Positions 32,311 to 44,098 of a DNA stretch of 64,000 nucleotides are shown one piece after another. Origin of the DNA: Phialophora verrucosa (lineage: Eukaryota > Ascomycota > Eurotiomycetes > Chaetothyriales > Herpotrichiellaceae); assembly GCA_002099365.1 (NCBI GenBank), contig MSED01000015.1, forward strand, positions 2,046,001 to 2,110,000, written 5' to 3'. The number at the start of each line of letters is the position of its first letter. The first letter of the stretch is position 1. The translations under genes were made by a program, and so were the position numbers. Under the pieces are notes generated by a model that was not told the origin of the DNA, did no database searches, and worked only from the letters and a program-made list of their open reading frames with translations.

Positions 32311-32877
32311 TCAATCCCCCAGACTGCTCCCAAACCGGTCGACGAAGAAATCCTCCACCCGCTGCGCCACCTGGCGCTCACTCTCGCTCGCCCTCTTCTC
32401 CGTGGGGACCTTCCAGTTATTCACCCCCCACCACCACTTGCGGACCTTGGCCCCTATGCTCCGTCCCTGGAACTTGCTCCCACGATTCCAATGCCTCCAC
32501 CCGAACATGACCATGTTCCATAATATCCCCTGGGTCAGCGGTAAAATGACTTGATCTCGGATCGTAATGAATGCGACTTTCCAGTTGCTGTCTGCGTTCT
32601 TGATCGATGCGAGGTAAGACTGCTCGAAGCGGAAGTCAGGGATGGGTGGGAAGGAGCGCGAGCGTGGTCTCGGCCGTATTATGTCGCTGGGTACGGTAGA
32701 AGCATCGGATGCCAGGGAGTTGGAGCGGGAATGCAGTGGAGAGATGGGTTCAACTTCGCCGGGCGTTTTCTTGGAGGCGGCGGTGGAGGGGTTGATGTCG
32801 CGACTGGGATCGGGGTTGTGTTTTATGCTGGCAGATTGGATTGTCGAGGCAAGTTCGGCGGCCGGATTGGATGCCAT
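32311..32877 (-). CDS. DUF1770 / Atg43-family protein
   Basis: Intronless, 188 aa. The N-terminal half is Ser/Pro-rich and disordered. The conserved block runs from FRFEQSYLASIKNADSNWKV through FITIRDQVILPLTQGILWNM to FGWRHWNRGSKFQGRSIGA, followed by a tryptophan-rich basic patch (VRKWWWGVNNWKVP). The hydrophobic ITIRDQVILPLTQGILWNMVMFG segment is the likely membrane anchor. From memory this matches the fungal family once called DUF1770, which includes the fission yeast outer-mitochondrial-membrane mitophagy receptor Atg43. That link is my best guess rather than a certainty. Divergent from adenosine kinase (265 bp apart). Confidence 0.65.
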   Translation of the reverse strand: MASNPAAELASTIQSASIKHNPDPSRDINPSTAASKKTPGEVEPISPLHSRSNSLASDASTVPSDIIRPRPRSRSFPPIPDFRFEQSYLASIKNADSNWKVAFITIRDQVILPLTQGILWNMVMFGWRHWNRGSKFQGRSIGAKVRKWWWGVNNWKVPTEKRASESERQVAQRVEDFFVDRFGSSLGD

Positions 32878-33142
32878 TGTGGTTGAGGCGAGAGAGAAGA
32901 GGAGGTGTGAGGATGCTCAGTTCCTGTACTGCGTAATTGTTCTTGGATGGGAGCTCTCGCCCGGAAGATCTCCGGCTAAACTTGGCCAAACCCCCCACAT
33001 TGAACGAACTCTCCTCACAGACTGACCTCAGGTTCTTCAACTTTCTCGCAATCAGCGTTGCTAACGACCTGGTTCCTCTCCCGCTACACAAATACCCCTT
33101 TACCTTGCTCTTCTGGGGCAGCATTCGCCATCACTGCCCAGT

Positions 33143-34548
33143 ATGGCGCCCAAGTCCTTCAAGCTTCTCTGCTTGGAGAATCCCCTCCTCGATATTCAAG
33201 GTGTAGGGTATGTTCACAATCACGGCCATGTTCCACGGTCTCGCAGATGGCCTCAAGCTCCCCTTCACCCTCCGCTTTCCTCCATATCAACGTTCTCTAT
33301 ACCTCTCTTCCCCGTCCTAACCACTAGCTACACGCAGTGATCACGAAATGCTGCAAAAATATGGCCTCAAACTCGACGACACCCTCCTGGCCGAACCCCA
33401 CCAAATGGACCTCTACGACGACCTCATCCAGAACCGCAGCGCCAAATTAATCCCCGGGGGCGCCGCGCAGAACACGGCCCGCGGAGCGCAGTACATGCTA
33501 CCCGCCGAGAGTGTGTGGTACGTCGGCAGCGTCGGGGACGACGAGTACGCCAAGATACTGCGCGAGAAGTGCAAGGAGCAGGGTATGTTACCGTGCATTG
33601 GACACCCCAACCCCGGTGACTAGATCGCTACCGGCCCGCACACATCGCTCTCACACAACAGCGGAAGCAGACGTTCCCTTCGTTATGCAGCGAAAAAAAA
33701 TTGGTCATTGACAATTCGAGACAGGTCTCCACGTCGAATATCACGTCGAACCCTCGATCCCGACAGGAAAATGCGGCGTCATCATCACCGACCACCACCG
33801 CACCATGTGCACGCACCTGGCCGCCGCGAACGAATACAAGCTCTCCCACCTGCAATCGCCCGAGATCTGGTCCCTCGTGGAATCCACCCAGACGTTCTAC
33901 GTCGGCGGCTACCACCTGACCGTGTGCCCGCCCGCGGCCATGGCGCTGGCAAAACACGCCGCCGAGACCAACAAGATTTTCATGCTGTCGCTGTCGGCAG
34001 GTTTCATCCCCCAGTTCTTCAAGGAGCCGCTCGCCGAGATCCTGCCCTACTGCGACTTCGTGTTCGGCAATGAGAACGAGGCGTCCACCTGGGCCGAGAC
34101 GCAAGGCCACAAAGGCATCAGCATGGCCGAGTGTGCGAAGCTCATGGCGCGATCTCCAAAGGTGAACACGAAGAGGCCGCGAGTCGTCATCGTCACCCAA
34201 GGCACCGATCCGACCATCGTGGCCGTGCACGACAGCGCCAAAGGCGACGAAGTCGACGTCAAGGAGTACCCCGTTCCCGTAATCGAGAAGGAGAAGATCA
34301 ACGACACGAATGGCGCGGGCGATGCCTTTGCAGGTGGCTTCTGCGCCGGTGTTGTCAATGGGGACAGTCTGGAAGAGTGTATCAAGAAGGGGCATTGGTT
34401 GGCGAGGTTGAGCTTGCAGGAGTTGGGACCCTCGTGAGTTCTTGGCCGTGCTCTCTCGTCCCGGTCTCGTATGGATACATATGCTAACCGACGTGTGATG
34501 TTCAGATATCCGTGGCCGAAGCAGACGTATAAAGGCAGCGAGGCGTAA
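33143..34548 (+). CDS. ADO1: Adenosine kinase
   Basis: Phosphorylates adenosine to AMP (purine salvage, and removal of the adenosine formed by S-adenosylhomocysteine hydrolysis in the methyl cycle). Four exons: 33143-33207, 33338-33582, 33725-34433, 34506-34548; 353 aa, the usual size. The N-terminus ENPLLDIQGVGDHEMLQKYG gives the nucleoside-binding region, and PGGAAQNTARGAQYML is the first PfkB signature. The second PfkB signature NDTNGAGDAFAGGF contains the catalytic Asp near residue 303. The 13-residue C-terminal exon (YPWPKQTYKGSEA) is typical. The 142-bp second intron contains stop codons in all frames that matter. Confidence 0.96.
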
Positions 34549-35316
34549 CCGAACATTCTTGCAAGAGTGGTACAGCATGAAAGACGGCGTCCGTGTTTAG
34601 CAGAAAGAAAAGTGTGTACATTTATGGGCGCATGGGTAAGGGGTCATTCAACAAGACCACTTTCTTGGGGTGATGGCATTCACGATACCAATGTCTTCCA
34701 CGACTTGAACGGTTCATTTTGATACCTAAAGAATAGAACGCCCGAACTTGATTAGAGAGCGACAACGGCTGTTCCAGATATGAGCGAAAGAAAGGCCAAT
34801 TTATGGCTGGCCAAGTTACCAATGTCCCCGGTGACTTGAAAAGGACCCAATCTCATGCCCTAACTCTTCGATGCCGGACCCGGCAGAGCGAACAAGCATG
34901 GCACTTGGTCAAGCCGTAGATAGAGGACACAAGATCAGCAACGTTCTTCGGCCCACGTTCCACCGAGAAGCCCGGTCGCTCTGACAAGTAGCTGGTTGGT
35001 GAGTGTCATAGTATTCCCGCTGTTCGGATGCAGAGGAAGCCGCACAGAGCGCAGGTAGGACCACTGGCGTAACCGCGACGACTGGATTTCAACCTAAACT
35101 GACGCCTCATGTTGCTCTTCCCTGCCCACCCTCTGCAAAAGCTAGTTTGGGTCTGTGTCTGAGTCGGGCGCTCAAGGGGAGCTTTGGGGCGAGAAGAGCC
35201 ACAAGCGCAAATGACTACGTCAGCAGCCATGGCGTGGATACTGTTTGCTCGGTGAGCCCTATGGCTCCCTCCACCAAGAAGTATATGGATGCTTGAAGCT
35301 TGTCGATTGCCACGGG
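34549..35316. other. Convergent intergenic region
   Basis: 768 bp between the adenosine kinase stop and the EST1-like stop. A 74-aa minus-strand frame at 35006-35230 starts with ATG and has a few paired cysteines, but nothing else supports it. No repeat or RNA seen. Confidence 0.45.
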
Positions 35317-38013
35317 TTATCCGGGCTGAGCACTGTTTGGAGTGCGACTACTCCTCGGCCGTGACTCGCCAATAGCACCATAAGGAGACGCATGCGAATG
35401 TTGTGTAGGTAGAGGAGTCTGGTGGACAGGAACTGCACTGACAAACGGGCTTTGCCAAGGCGAGGATGGGGATTGCATTTGGTCGTGGGCTCGGATCCAA
35501 GACGTGAGATTGGTCGTGGTGTCATAGTGGGTCGACATCGTTGGCTGAAACGAAGATTGGGGCGATGTCCTTGTTTGGATTTCCTCTTGCAAGTGCACGA
35601 GGTTCGTATGGAACTCCGCAGAGCTGCTAAGGCTTCGAGGCACCGAAGGCGATAGCATTGAACGATGTGAGCTGCTCGGTCGGGGAGACGACTCCGATGT
35701 TTCTCCTGGTCGCGGGGCAAAAGGAGTATTCCAGATTGATGGCAGTGGTGCAACGTTGATAGTCTGGGCTCTTGGACTAGGCTGTGAGCCGCTTGACGAG
35801 TGTTGCATCCGCTGCACAAGGTCTCGTGCATTGAGTGCAGCAGGCTGTGCTGGTAAATTTCCCCATTCGGCAAATGTCTGCGCAACCAGGGTCTTCATTG
35901 GGGCTGTGGAGGAATCGTATGCCATGCCTGAGCGATTGCTTTCTGCGCGAGGCGCGCCAGGACGTGTCAACTCATCGACCATATCCTCCATTCGAGAAGC
36001 CATCGAGCCTTCGGCATCGGGGACGCTGTCATGCTGACTGGGAACTTGACGGACGATTCCACCATTCATGATAGCGTACTCAGCGTCGTCACTTCCCACG
36101 CTTTCCCGCGGAGCAGCAGAAGGCTCAGCAGCTGAGGCGACGGCTGCTTCTTCAGCTTGTGCAGACCTGTCATCGTCACCGAGATAGACGAAGCGCTTAC
36201 CGGCGAACGTCAGAGGCACGGAAAGAGAATTGAACTCATCCTTGTCATGTCAGCGATATTATGTCGCGCGGGAGCTGCAACTTACACTCTTGAAAAGAAA
36301 CATAGCGTCTCGAATAAATTCCTTGATGCGAAAAAGCATCTCCTTATTAGGAACCTGAGGACCAAAGCTTGCTTCGGTATACATTGGTTTGAATTGGCTC
36401 GATCGACGAAATCGTTTAGCCCGGACGAACAGGCTGAAAGCAGAAAACCCAAGAGTCTCTGTGTCCTCTTTCAGCAGATACTCAATCTCACTAGGTGGAA
36501 ACAACTCCAGCAGGAGGTTGAGCACCACGGTATAAAGGCGCCACAGCCGCTGCATATGAGAAGCGAGCTCCGGGTTCGCCAGGAGAGACTGAACGGTCGT
36601 AAGCAGCCAGCCGCTGTATAGCCTGAGGTGTGATAGGGCCCGTCGCGTGACTGGAGGGACCTCAGCAAGAAGATTGTCTGCAGGAAAGCCAACATTTTCC
36701 GCAAGCCGCCGAAGCTCCTCAAGCACAAGTTTGAGAAGCAAAGAGAACGTTTTTACGTTGAATGACCGAAGGATTTCAAAAGAGCGAAAGGCTGACGGGT
36801 CGCCTGCTCTCTCAGTCAGGCACAGAAACATTCGACAGTGGAAAGGTTGCACATACCGCTCACCTTTTCCTGGGCAGATTTCTCCGCAGCAATATTGATC
36901 AAGGAGAACTTCCTGAGGATGGTAGCCTCAGGCTGCTCCCGGATTTGATCAGCAATGAGCCGGAGGATCTCCGCCTGCCGCTCCTCTTGGTCTGAGAGTT
37001 TCTCTTCCCAACAACGAGCATGAAACAAAAGGAATTGTTCATAGAGGTAAGGGTCGCCTTTGAATACATCCGAATTCTCAGCGATAGATTTTCCCCGGTT
37101 GGACTTGACGCGGAGTTTCTTGAATTCGAGCTCCAGGTTTCCTCGCGCTTGAGGAAACGGGGTTTCCACGCACATAGCCTGGTACAAATGGTAGACAGCT
37201 CGTAAGTGATCTTGGTCACTGAGCGCTATGACAGCCAGTTGGTTGTACGCTCTCCCGTCGGTGGGCTTCAGAACGGCAGCCTTGTTATAATAGCCTACGG
37301 CGGGACCCCAGTTGCGTGAACGTGTTTTGAGCTCGGATTCTCGGTACCTTGAAAGGTCTCCGCACTGCACCAGGGCTGAATAACACGAATCTACCAGTTT
37401 TTCTTTGAGCACGGCGCTCGCGGTCCGCGGCGTGTCTGCTGAAAGCGCTGTCAACTATGAGCGAGAGTGTAGCAACGTAGGCGAATTGATCCATACTACC
37501 TAGTTCCATACCATGAGCCAACGAGAGGATTTCCGGAATACCCTCGAAATTCGAGGCGAGGCGCTGAATGTAACTTCGATAGAAAGCTTGGCTGGATTTG
37601 ATGAACAGCAAGTAAACTTTCTCAGTTTTCCGGCGTTCGACCTTCGATTTCTGGCCATCTCCCTCTCGGAATCTCGCCAGCAGCGGTCTGAATCTTGAGT
37701 TTACACTGGAGTGCGCATCCCACAAGCGGGTTTCGACGTGCTTCTTAGCCGCAGCCTCGAAATCGACGAAGATATAGTCTTGACATGCTGCGCGGAATCT
37801 AGCGCTGTGAGTAGATGGTTCGCTCGAGGATGTGGTAGGCTCACTTTGCGAGCAAAGGTTCCAGGTTCTCGGGCTTGGTCTCTGGCCGGGACAGGGCAAG
37901 CGTAATATCGCCTCCTGCGCGATCTACATTTCTGCAACACCCCAGGTCAGAAACGGCCAAGAATACATAAGTCTGAGATCATACTTTGAGGCCCGAAGGG
38001 CGATGTCTTCCAT
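35317..38013 (-). CDS. EST1/SMG7-like protein (TPR + EST1 DNA/RNA-binding domain)
   Basis: Six exons on the minus strand: 38013-37985, 37931-37845, 37798-37512, 37447-36857, 36803-36286, 36234-35317; 809 aa. The start is a tiny exon reading MEDIALRASK. The 14-3-3-like TPR region includes CQDYIFVDFEAAAKKHVETR and RKTEKVYLLFIKSSQAFYRS. The family hallmark follows: GPAVGYYNKAAVLKPTDGRA then YNQLAVIALSDQDHLRAVYH, the TPR of EST1/SMG5-7. Next comes the helical EST1 DNA/RNA-binding region (SFNVKTFSLLLKLVLEELRR). The last 300 residues are Ser/Pro-rich and disordered. There is no PIN nuclease domain, so it resembles SMG7/Ebs1/Est1 rather than SMG6. Roles in this family are telomerase recruitment or nonsense-mediated decay; which applies here is unknown. 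Confidence 0.88.
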
Positions 38014-38382
38014 GATGGTATTGAGGCAAGCAAACAGGTCATCCCGACCGTCCTTGATGGTCAAGATGAATGTCCGGCGGCGGTCGACGACAACTGAAAG
38101 TTGCACTCCATTGATACTTTATCTCGACTTCTTGCGGTCGAGAAGGCAGTCGCAAGGCACGCACGAGGACGAAGAATGTGGGCAACGCAGCTTGTCTGTG
38201 ACATACACCTTGGAAGTATCAGGGAGAAGTGCAGGAAAAGCGACATGAACGAGTGGGGATGGTCGCTTCTACGCTTCCTACGGCGGAGTAGGCGGCAATA
38301 GCCACAATCTCGTTTTCCGCATCTCAATTTCAATTCAAAGCCACGATTTCTTATGCTTTCGCTGGGTCAAGAAGCACGCACT
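38014..38382. promoter_or_regulatory. Divergent region, EST1-like / uL5m
   Basis: 369 bp between the divergent start codons. An in-frame ATG for uL5m at 38353 makes the right edge uncertain by 30 bp. No named motif. Confidence 0.45.
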
Positions 38383-39549
38383 ATGGCGCAGGTATCGTCG
38401 ATGCGCCTGTTGCGGACATGGCGGTCACTGAACAACTCATCGATTTGCAACCGATGTCTTTATTCACGACGAACTATAGCTACTCAGGCAGCTGTAGCAG
38501 ATCAGCCGTTCGCAGAACTGGAACGGGAGTCGTCTCTAGTACCAGTCCAAAGTCCACATCCTAAAGCCCAGAACTTTGATCCTCTGGCATTCTCGAAATC
38601 GAGGAAGCGACAACTTCCTCCCAGCAGGTAGAGGGGAAATGTTTCCAGACTTGACGGCAGCGCGCTCACATTGAATAGGTATCGATTTCGAAGTCCCAGA
38701 TATGATCGCGGTCCTATGCATCCTCATCAACCTTTACATCCCTCAGATCCTGCCAGCCGAGAATTTGTCCCTGGCCCTTTCTCCTCCCCGCGAGTCGAGC
38801 TTGCCTATCACAACATCATTGCTCCTGATTTTATGACAATGTGCTACCAACATACACCTCCCGGATTCAGGCCCGCGGAGAAGGGACCTCGTTTACGGTC
38901 TTGGGAGGGAGACAACCCATATTTTACCAACCGACAGTTACGCGGGCCCCGTGGTGGAGACGTTTTGCGACTGTTGAGAAAACCCATCACTTTTCGAAAC
39001 ATACCAATGGTCGAGCGAGTCACGGTACATGCCTACTGCAAAGGCGCGCTCAAAGGAGGCTCGGGCTACCTCCACGTTGCTGGCATGATTTTGCAGGCAA
39101 TCACGAACTACAGGGTCGAGATACACCGGGCCAGAAACAATGAACAGACTTGGGGTTTGATTAAAGGTCGGCCGGTCAGTATGACCGTGGATCTGAAGGG
39201 CGAGGACATGTATCATTTCCTGGGCAAGCTGATCAATGTCGTCTTGCCGCGTATCAAAGACTGGAATGGTGTTAGAGCCACGACAGGTGACAACAGTGGT
39301 AACCTCTCCTTCGGGTTGAACCCAGATGTGGTTGCTGGCTTTCCAGAAATCGAGATCAACTACGACGCCTACCCGACCAAGATGATTCCGGTAAGTTGGG
39401 ATAGTTCGAGGGTTTTATGGAGGACCTGCTGATTCCTTTTCCGCTAGGGTTTATACATCACAGTCCACACCACCGCGAACCAGGACAAAGATGCAAGGCT
39501 CCTCCTTCAGCAACTCGGCATTCCTTTCTATGGCAAGATCGTTGATTAG
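38383..39549 (+). CDS. MRPL7: Mitochondrial large-subunit ribosomal protein uL5m
   Basis: Three exons: 38383-38627, 38679-39390, 39448-39549; 352 aa; introns 51 and 57 bp. The N-terminus (MRLLRTWRSLNNSS ... RRTIATQ) is a mitochondrial presequence. The uL5 fold is seen in GPRGGDVLRLLRKPITFRNI, PMVERVTVHAYCKGA, EDMYHFLGKLINVVLPRIKD and the end YITVHTTANQDKDARLLL then PFYGKIVD. I chose ATG 38383 (A at -3, G at +4) over the in-frame ATG 38353, whose context is weak; a third ATG at 38401 would also leave a presequence. Binds 5S-rRNA-equivalent positions and the central protuberance of the mitoribosome by homology. Confidence 0.93.
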
Positions 39550-39581
39550 AGAATTATATCCGGTTGTGTTCACCGATATGA

Positions 39582-39956
39582 AGCTCGTCGGGACTGATCA
39601 AGGACGCGGTTTGGCAACACCTTCTCTTGAATGTATACCAAGAGGTCCTGCCTGAGCTGCTTCAACCATTTTGGGAGCGCTGGGGATCCTGAGCCAGGTC
39701 TAACTTGGTTGCATGGTCTTACTCTGCTACACTTTCGCGGAGTTTGGGGGCAATTCTCTCGCTCCCTTGGCTCGTGGAGAGCGCCTTCCCGATTGATGTA
39801 TCGTCTCTTATAGAGGCAGAACCTGAAAATGGAACATCGCTGTTAGGAAGCTCGTGGACCTCTCAGTCACGACGCGGCTTATTCTGGAAAAGGCGCGACC
39901 AAAAGATGCGTCGGACGCCCGTCTCTACCGATACGTGGACCAACGTTGACACCTGA
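39582..39956 (+). pseudogene. Possible gene relic downstream of uL5m
   Basis: A 125-codon frame with a single internal TGA (39690-39692). The first part reads GLIKDAVWQHLLLNVYQEV then LPELLQPFWERWGS before the TGA. The second part includes LVAWSYSATLSRSLGAILSL, SAFPIDVSSLIEAEPENG and FWKRRDQKMRRTP, then stop. Composition is protein-like on both sides of the TGA, in one frame. There is no ATG at the front and no intron that removes the TGA. It could be a degraded gene, an exon of an unrecognised gene, or chance within the uL5m 3' region. Confidence 0.3.
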
Positions 39957-40502
39957 AGATGAGGCGATGGGTTGGTTTGTATGGTGACAGGACGAAAAAT
40001 TTGTACTGTAAGGATAGCAAAATATCTGCCACGCACAAACGAGCGATCGACGCGGATTCACGATAAGGCTACCTCCCGTGTTCAAAGCGACCTAGACCAT
40101 GAAAGCATTGTTCACTTTCAAAGCAGAGGGTAAAATTACACCGCTGCATAGGGAAAAGGATAGGTCCGTTTTCGAGTGATATTCGATTCTCGGTGCTGTA
40201 ACGACTCATCTTTTCTATCATGCCCATGGCGAAGCACCTTTGCATTGGTACTAAGCCTGGCGGAAGCTGTTGTGTAATGGAAACCGGACGTCATTTCGTC
40301 AGGATCCCTACGCCAGTCGTTTCCGTCGAAAGGTGCATAGATTCAGGGCGTAACAAGTCGCATGGCAACGGCCCATCCTGCATCGGTGCTCAGCATGACC
40401 CGGTAGACTGTCTCTTCGTCCGCCACCGCGGCCTCACACGCTCCGCAAATGTAGGAACACCAAAGCCACAACCACCTCACCACCGTGCCCGTTTGCACAC
40501 GC
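39957..40502. other. Convergent intergenic region
   Basis: 546 bp before the stop of eL24. An ATG frame of 100 aa at 40220-40522 overlaps the end of eL24 and has no supporting features. Nothing else seen. Confidence 0.5.
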
Positions 40503-41301
40503 TTATCTCGTCGTTGCCTTGACCTTGCTCGGTGCGCCCTTGGCTCCCTGCTTACTCGTGATCTGGCCCCTTGAAGCGTTGGCCGCGCTCTTCGCCTTCT
40601 CGGCCTTCTTCTTGCTCTCGCTGGCGGCTTTCTTCTCCTTGGCGTCCTTGATTGCGGCTTGTCGGGCAGCGGCTCTGGCCTCGGGACGCTGGGAGCGGCG
40701 CTCCTTGATCACGTCGAGGGACGCTCCGACGATGGCGCGCTGGTGCTTAACGGTGCGGCGTGTGCGCTTCTTGGCGACTTCCTGTGTACAGAGATGGAGG
40801 AGTCAGTGGATTTGTCGCACGCAGAGTGAAAGGGAATTGTGAGCGTGGGGGAAGGCTCGTTCCCATCCTATTCCTTCCTCTTCTTCCCAGACCCTTCGGT
40901 CTACAAGGCCATCTAACGACCTCTGGCGCTTGGATTTCGTTGTACGAAGATGATAAAGGAGTAGTGTAAGGTGCGGGACTAACCTCTGAGATACCCTTCT
41001 TGTGCATGCGGCGGTAGAGAATGGTCCAGGCTATTCTGCGGGGGTTCTTGCGCTGCAAGAAAAGAGACTCGGTCTTGCCATTTTGGAATCGGAAGATCTT
41101 GCTGTCACCGCGGACGTAGAGCTTGCCCTGTAAAGCGCCGAAAAGAAATGTCAGCCACAGCGATCAATTGTCTGAGTTGCTGCAAATTCGTCGGTTGCTT
41201 TCATCGCGGAAAGGTGGCGGCTGCGCGCGCTGATGGGGTGGAAGACTGACCTTGCCCGGGTAAATTTTGGTGCCGCTGAAGGTATCGTCGTAGGTACGCA
41301 T
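40503..41301 (-). CDS. RPL24: 60S ribosomal protein eL24
   Basis: Three exons: 41301-41251, 41127-40984, 40781-40503; 157 aa; introns 123 and 202 bp. Exon 1 is MRTYDDTFSGTKIYPGK. Exon 2 begins GKLYVRGDSKIFRFQNGKTE and ends in YRRMHKKGISE. Exon 3 continues EVAKKRTRRTVKHQRAIVGA then SLDVIKERR and a lysine/alanine-rich tail. This is eL24 end to end at the normal length. The long introns near the 5' end are typical of fungal ribosomal protein genes. The first donor is GTCAGT and the second GTTAGT, both slightly off consensus. Binds the 60S face at the eB6 bridge; loaded in the cytosol in exchange for Rlp24, the same late stage at which LSG1 acts. Confidence 0.96.
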
Positions 41302-41783
41302 CTTGACGGTCTACTGATGCTGTACCTAGTTGTCGAGGTGTTGTCGAAGTTGTGATTGAAGTCGAAATGCACCACAGGTTCGTCACTGCGGCGGAAGTCG
41401 ATTTCTGTGGGCTTAGCTAAGCCTCGCCAAGATATGTACGGATACGCATTATGGCGAGAGGGAACTGACTACGGTGGAACGTAAGAAGGCTTTGAGCAAG
41501 CCCCTTTTCCCGAGACGAGTCGCCTGGTTTGGCTTCAAGATCAATTCTGTTGATTCTATTGTTATGTCCGCGCTATCTGTGGCGGAATCTCTCGAGCCAA
41601 CGCCCTGATTCCAATGGTATGTCCTCTCTGGCCTATTTGTACACATGGTGCATGAGCCATGTCAGCTCGTCATTTCTCCAAGAAAGCGTGCTTGTTCTGT
41701 GTTCCAATTCCAATGCAGGGCCTTTCCTTCCAACGCCTTGCTAATGATTTTGCAACCTTCCGTGAATTCGTTTCATGAGGAGC
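41302..41783. other. Promoter of eL24 and 3' flank of the Cys-rich gene
   Basis: 482 bp. It should contain the eL24 promoter. No additional gene is supported. Confidence 0.5.
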
Positions 41784-43586
41784 TCACAATGCACGTCGAT
41801 TCATATCCTCATCGTGCCACAAGCAGTCGTTCCATGGGTCCTTCTTGCACTTTCGACACTGGATATCCTTGCAAATCGGATTGGGGCATTCGCCACAGCA
41901 ATCAGGACAGACCATCTTGCCACAACCAACCTCATCACCTTTGGTGCATTGCAGGAAAGTAGGAGCTTCCTGACCGTATGGAAACAAGAAAGCGATCTGG
42001 AGAAGTCTCTCCTCTGCCACCTTGAGGGATTCAGGGTTTTCCTTGTGGATCTTCATTGCGAGTGCGGCAGCTTTGTAAGCACAGCAGGCACGACCGCAGA
42101 CGGCGCAGCATTGTTCGAGGCAAGTTGTGCACTTGAGGTTGCGAGAGTGCCAGGCGCGACTGGTATTGGGGTGGCGTGGATATGGCTGGCCAGGGTCGTA
42201 ATCGTAGCTGTGATTGTTCGTGGAACGTCGCAAATATCGCTCCTGCAGAATATCATGTCAGTCAGGCTGCTCGTTAGAGTGAGGGACAGCACTTACAAGA
42301 TCAGGACGGTGAAGCATGTCGATTTCCATAGGTGGAGTCAATTCAGACTGCGATTTCTCGGGTTTCGGTTTTCCAAACATGCCAGTAACCTTGCGTAGAC
42401 CCGTCTTCTTCTGTTCAAACCCTTCCGAGACCGGCGTAGTAGGCGTTTTCCCGCTGTCAACTGAGCTCTTCGCCTGGTGCGGAGTTGTCGCAATGGTGGG
42501 CGAGCCTTCGCTGAGGATATCGTAGATATCAGTCTCCTCATTGTCCTTGTCAATCTGGAGATGGGAGAAGTTGCTGCGGAGGCTGAAGCTGTGAGCAGGC
42601 TCCGAGGTCACTCGTGGAGTTTGGCGAAACGAGGTCGGATGGCGATCAAATGTGGCTGACTTCAGGGTCATTGCTCCTTCCGAGGCGCGAAGACTCGCCG
42701 CGGATCCGACAGCGTTGTTGTAGCCGATATTGAACGCATTGCCACGTTTTGGGAATGACTTGAATCTCACAGTGCCCTGACGCGCAGCCTCCTCTTGCTC
42801 GGCCTCCTCACGCTCCATTTGACGCTCTCTCTCGTCGAATTGTTGTCTAGCTTCTTTCACCAGTCGCTTGATTTCCTCTTTACTGGTTGTAGTGACCATG
42901 AGAGGTGCATCGCTGGTAGACTTGAATGGATTTTCCTGATTCATAGGATGCTGGTTGAGGTCTGGAGGCGGAAGTCGCTTCAAGTCAAGGATGTCACCTG
43001 TGATGACTTGCTGTTTGAGGACTTGATCAGGGTCGAAGTTGGCGCCTTCGGGCGGAGATGAGGATGCATCGAAGGCTGGATGACGGGAGAGATCTGGTGA
43101 CGACATGGCAAAAGATTTTGCCGCTTTGGTGGTCTTCTCGTCGTCTTGACGAGGCTTCATGGTGGATGAAGCAGGAATTGGTCGCTTGACCGGCTCTTGG
43201 GAGGTTGTGATGTCGCGGGGTGTAGGAGAAAGTGAATTTTGGACAATGTCCAACGCCTTGTTCACGTCAAAATGAAAAGGGCGTCCGACCGCGATCGACA
43301 ACGGCTTGTAACTGGACCTATGTCCACTGCAGAGAGCGTTGGCAACGGGCTCACCACCTTCACCAGCCACGTGACTCTGATTGAACATCGTGGCCTCCCC
43401 TCTGCCAGGCGATGTCTTTCGACTTCGCACTGACAAGCCCGTCAGGCTCAACTTCTTCCCAAGGGTTCTCAAAGGAGATCCCCGGGAACGAAGGAGAGTC
43501 TTAACGGACTGCGGCGTTGATGGCCGCGAAGGTAGGCACGAGGTCAACTCATCAGAGTCAGGACTCCAACGGCTGATCTCCTCCAT
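41784..43586 (-). CDS. Unrecognised protein with cysteine-rich, probably zinc-binding C-terminus
   Basis: Two exons: 43586-42297 and 42242-41784; 54-bp intron; 582 aa. Residues 1-430 are mostly disordered and polar with a basic Ser/Thr-rich start (RSRGSPLRTLGKKLSLTGLS) and one strong charged helix/coiled-coil (IKRLVKEARQQFDERERQME). The exon 2 part is compact: LKCTTCLEQCCAVCGRACCAY, then a helical stretch ESLKVAEERLLQIAFLFPYG, then CTKGDEVGCGKMVCPDCCGE and CPNPICKDIQCRKCKKDPW, ending NDCLWH. About 20 cysteines in CxxC-type pairs suggest two or more zinc sites, possibly RING- or IBR-like. I do not recognise the family. Regulation or a protein-binding scaffold role is possible, but that is inference. 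Confidence 0.8.
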
Positions 43587-44098
43587 GGAGGACGCTATTG
43601 TTGTGATGATTGTGGAGGGAGAGAAACGCCAGCGTGTTCAGGAGTTGTCGACAACGACAGAAATAATCCTCTTGGCGACGCCCAGCACATCGGCGACGAC
43701 ATCATCGACCAATGGCGCGCCCCGAAGTACTGGGTGCAGTTGAGGTATGATGTCGCCCTGCTGCGCGTCGTTCATGTCACGGCTGCCACAAAGTGTCAAT
43801 GGGGTGACCCATGTCGCCAATGAGGACATATCAACAATGGTGATTGGGGATACACTGACCCCAACGCAGATGCTGACAACGATTGACAATGGCAGGCGAT
43901 CCGGGGCCAAAACGCTGGAACCAAAATGAAGTGCAGAAATGCAGAAATGCATACTCATCTCTGTTGAATTCATCATCATGGCTCATGATGCTGGTCGACT
44001 GCTCATCCAGTCATGTTTGTGCCTCCAGCTACATCTCCCTCGAAACAATTGTTGCCAACAACGTCGCGCCCGGTTGAATGAGGAGGGGTCAAAACTGA
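43587..44098. other. Intergenic
   Basis: 512 bp between the start of the Cys-rich gene and the stop of Ubc13, both on the minus strand. It must contain the promoter of the former. Nothing else seen. Confidence 0.55.

Noticed and set aside
33628..34578. 316-aa minus-strand frame antisense to adenosine kinase
   Set aside because: Composition is that of a GC-rich shadow frame, and adenosine kinase on the plus strand is complete.
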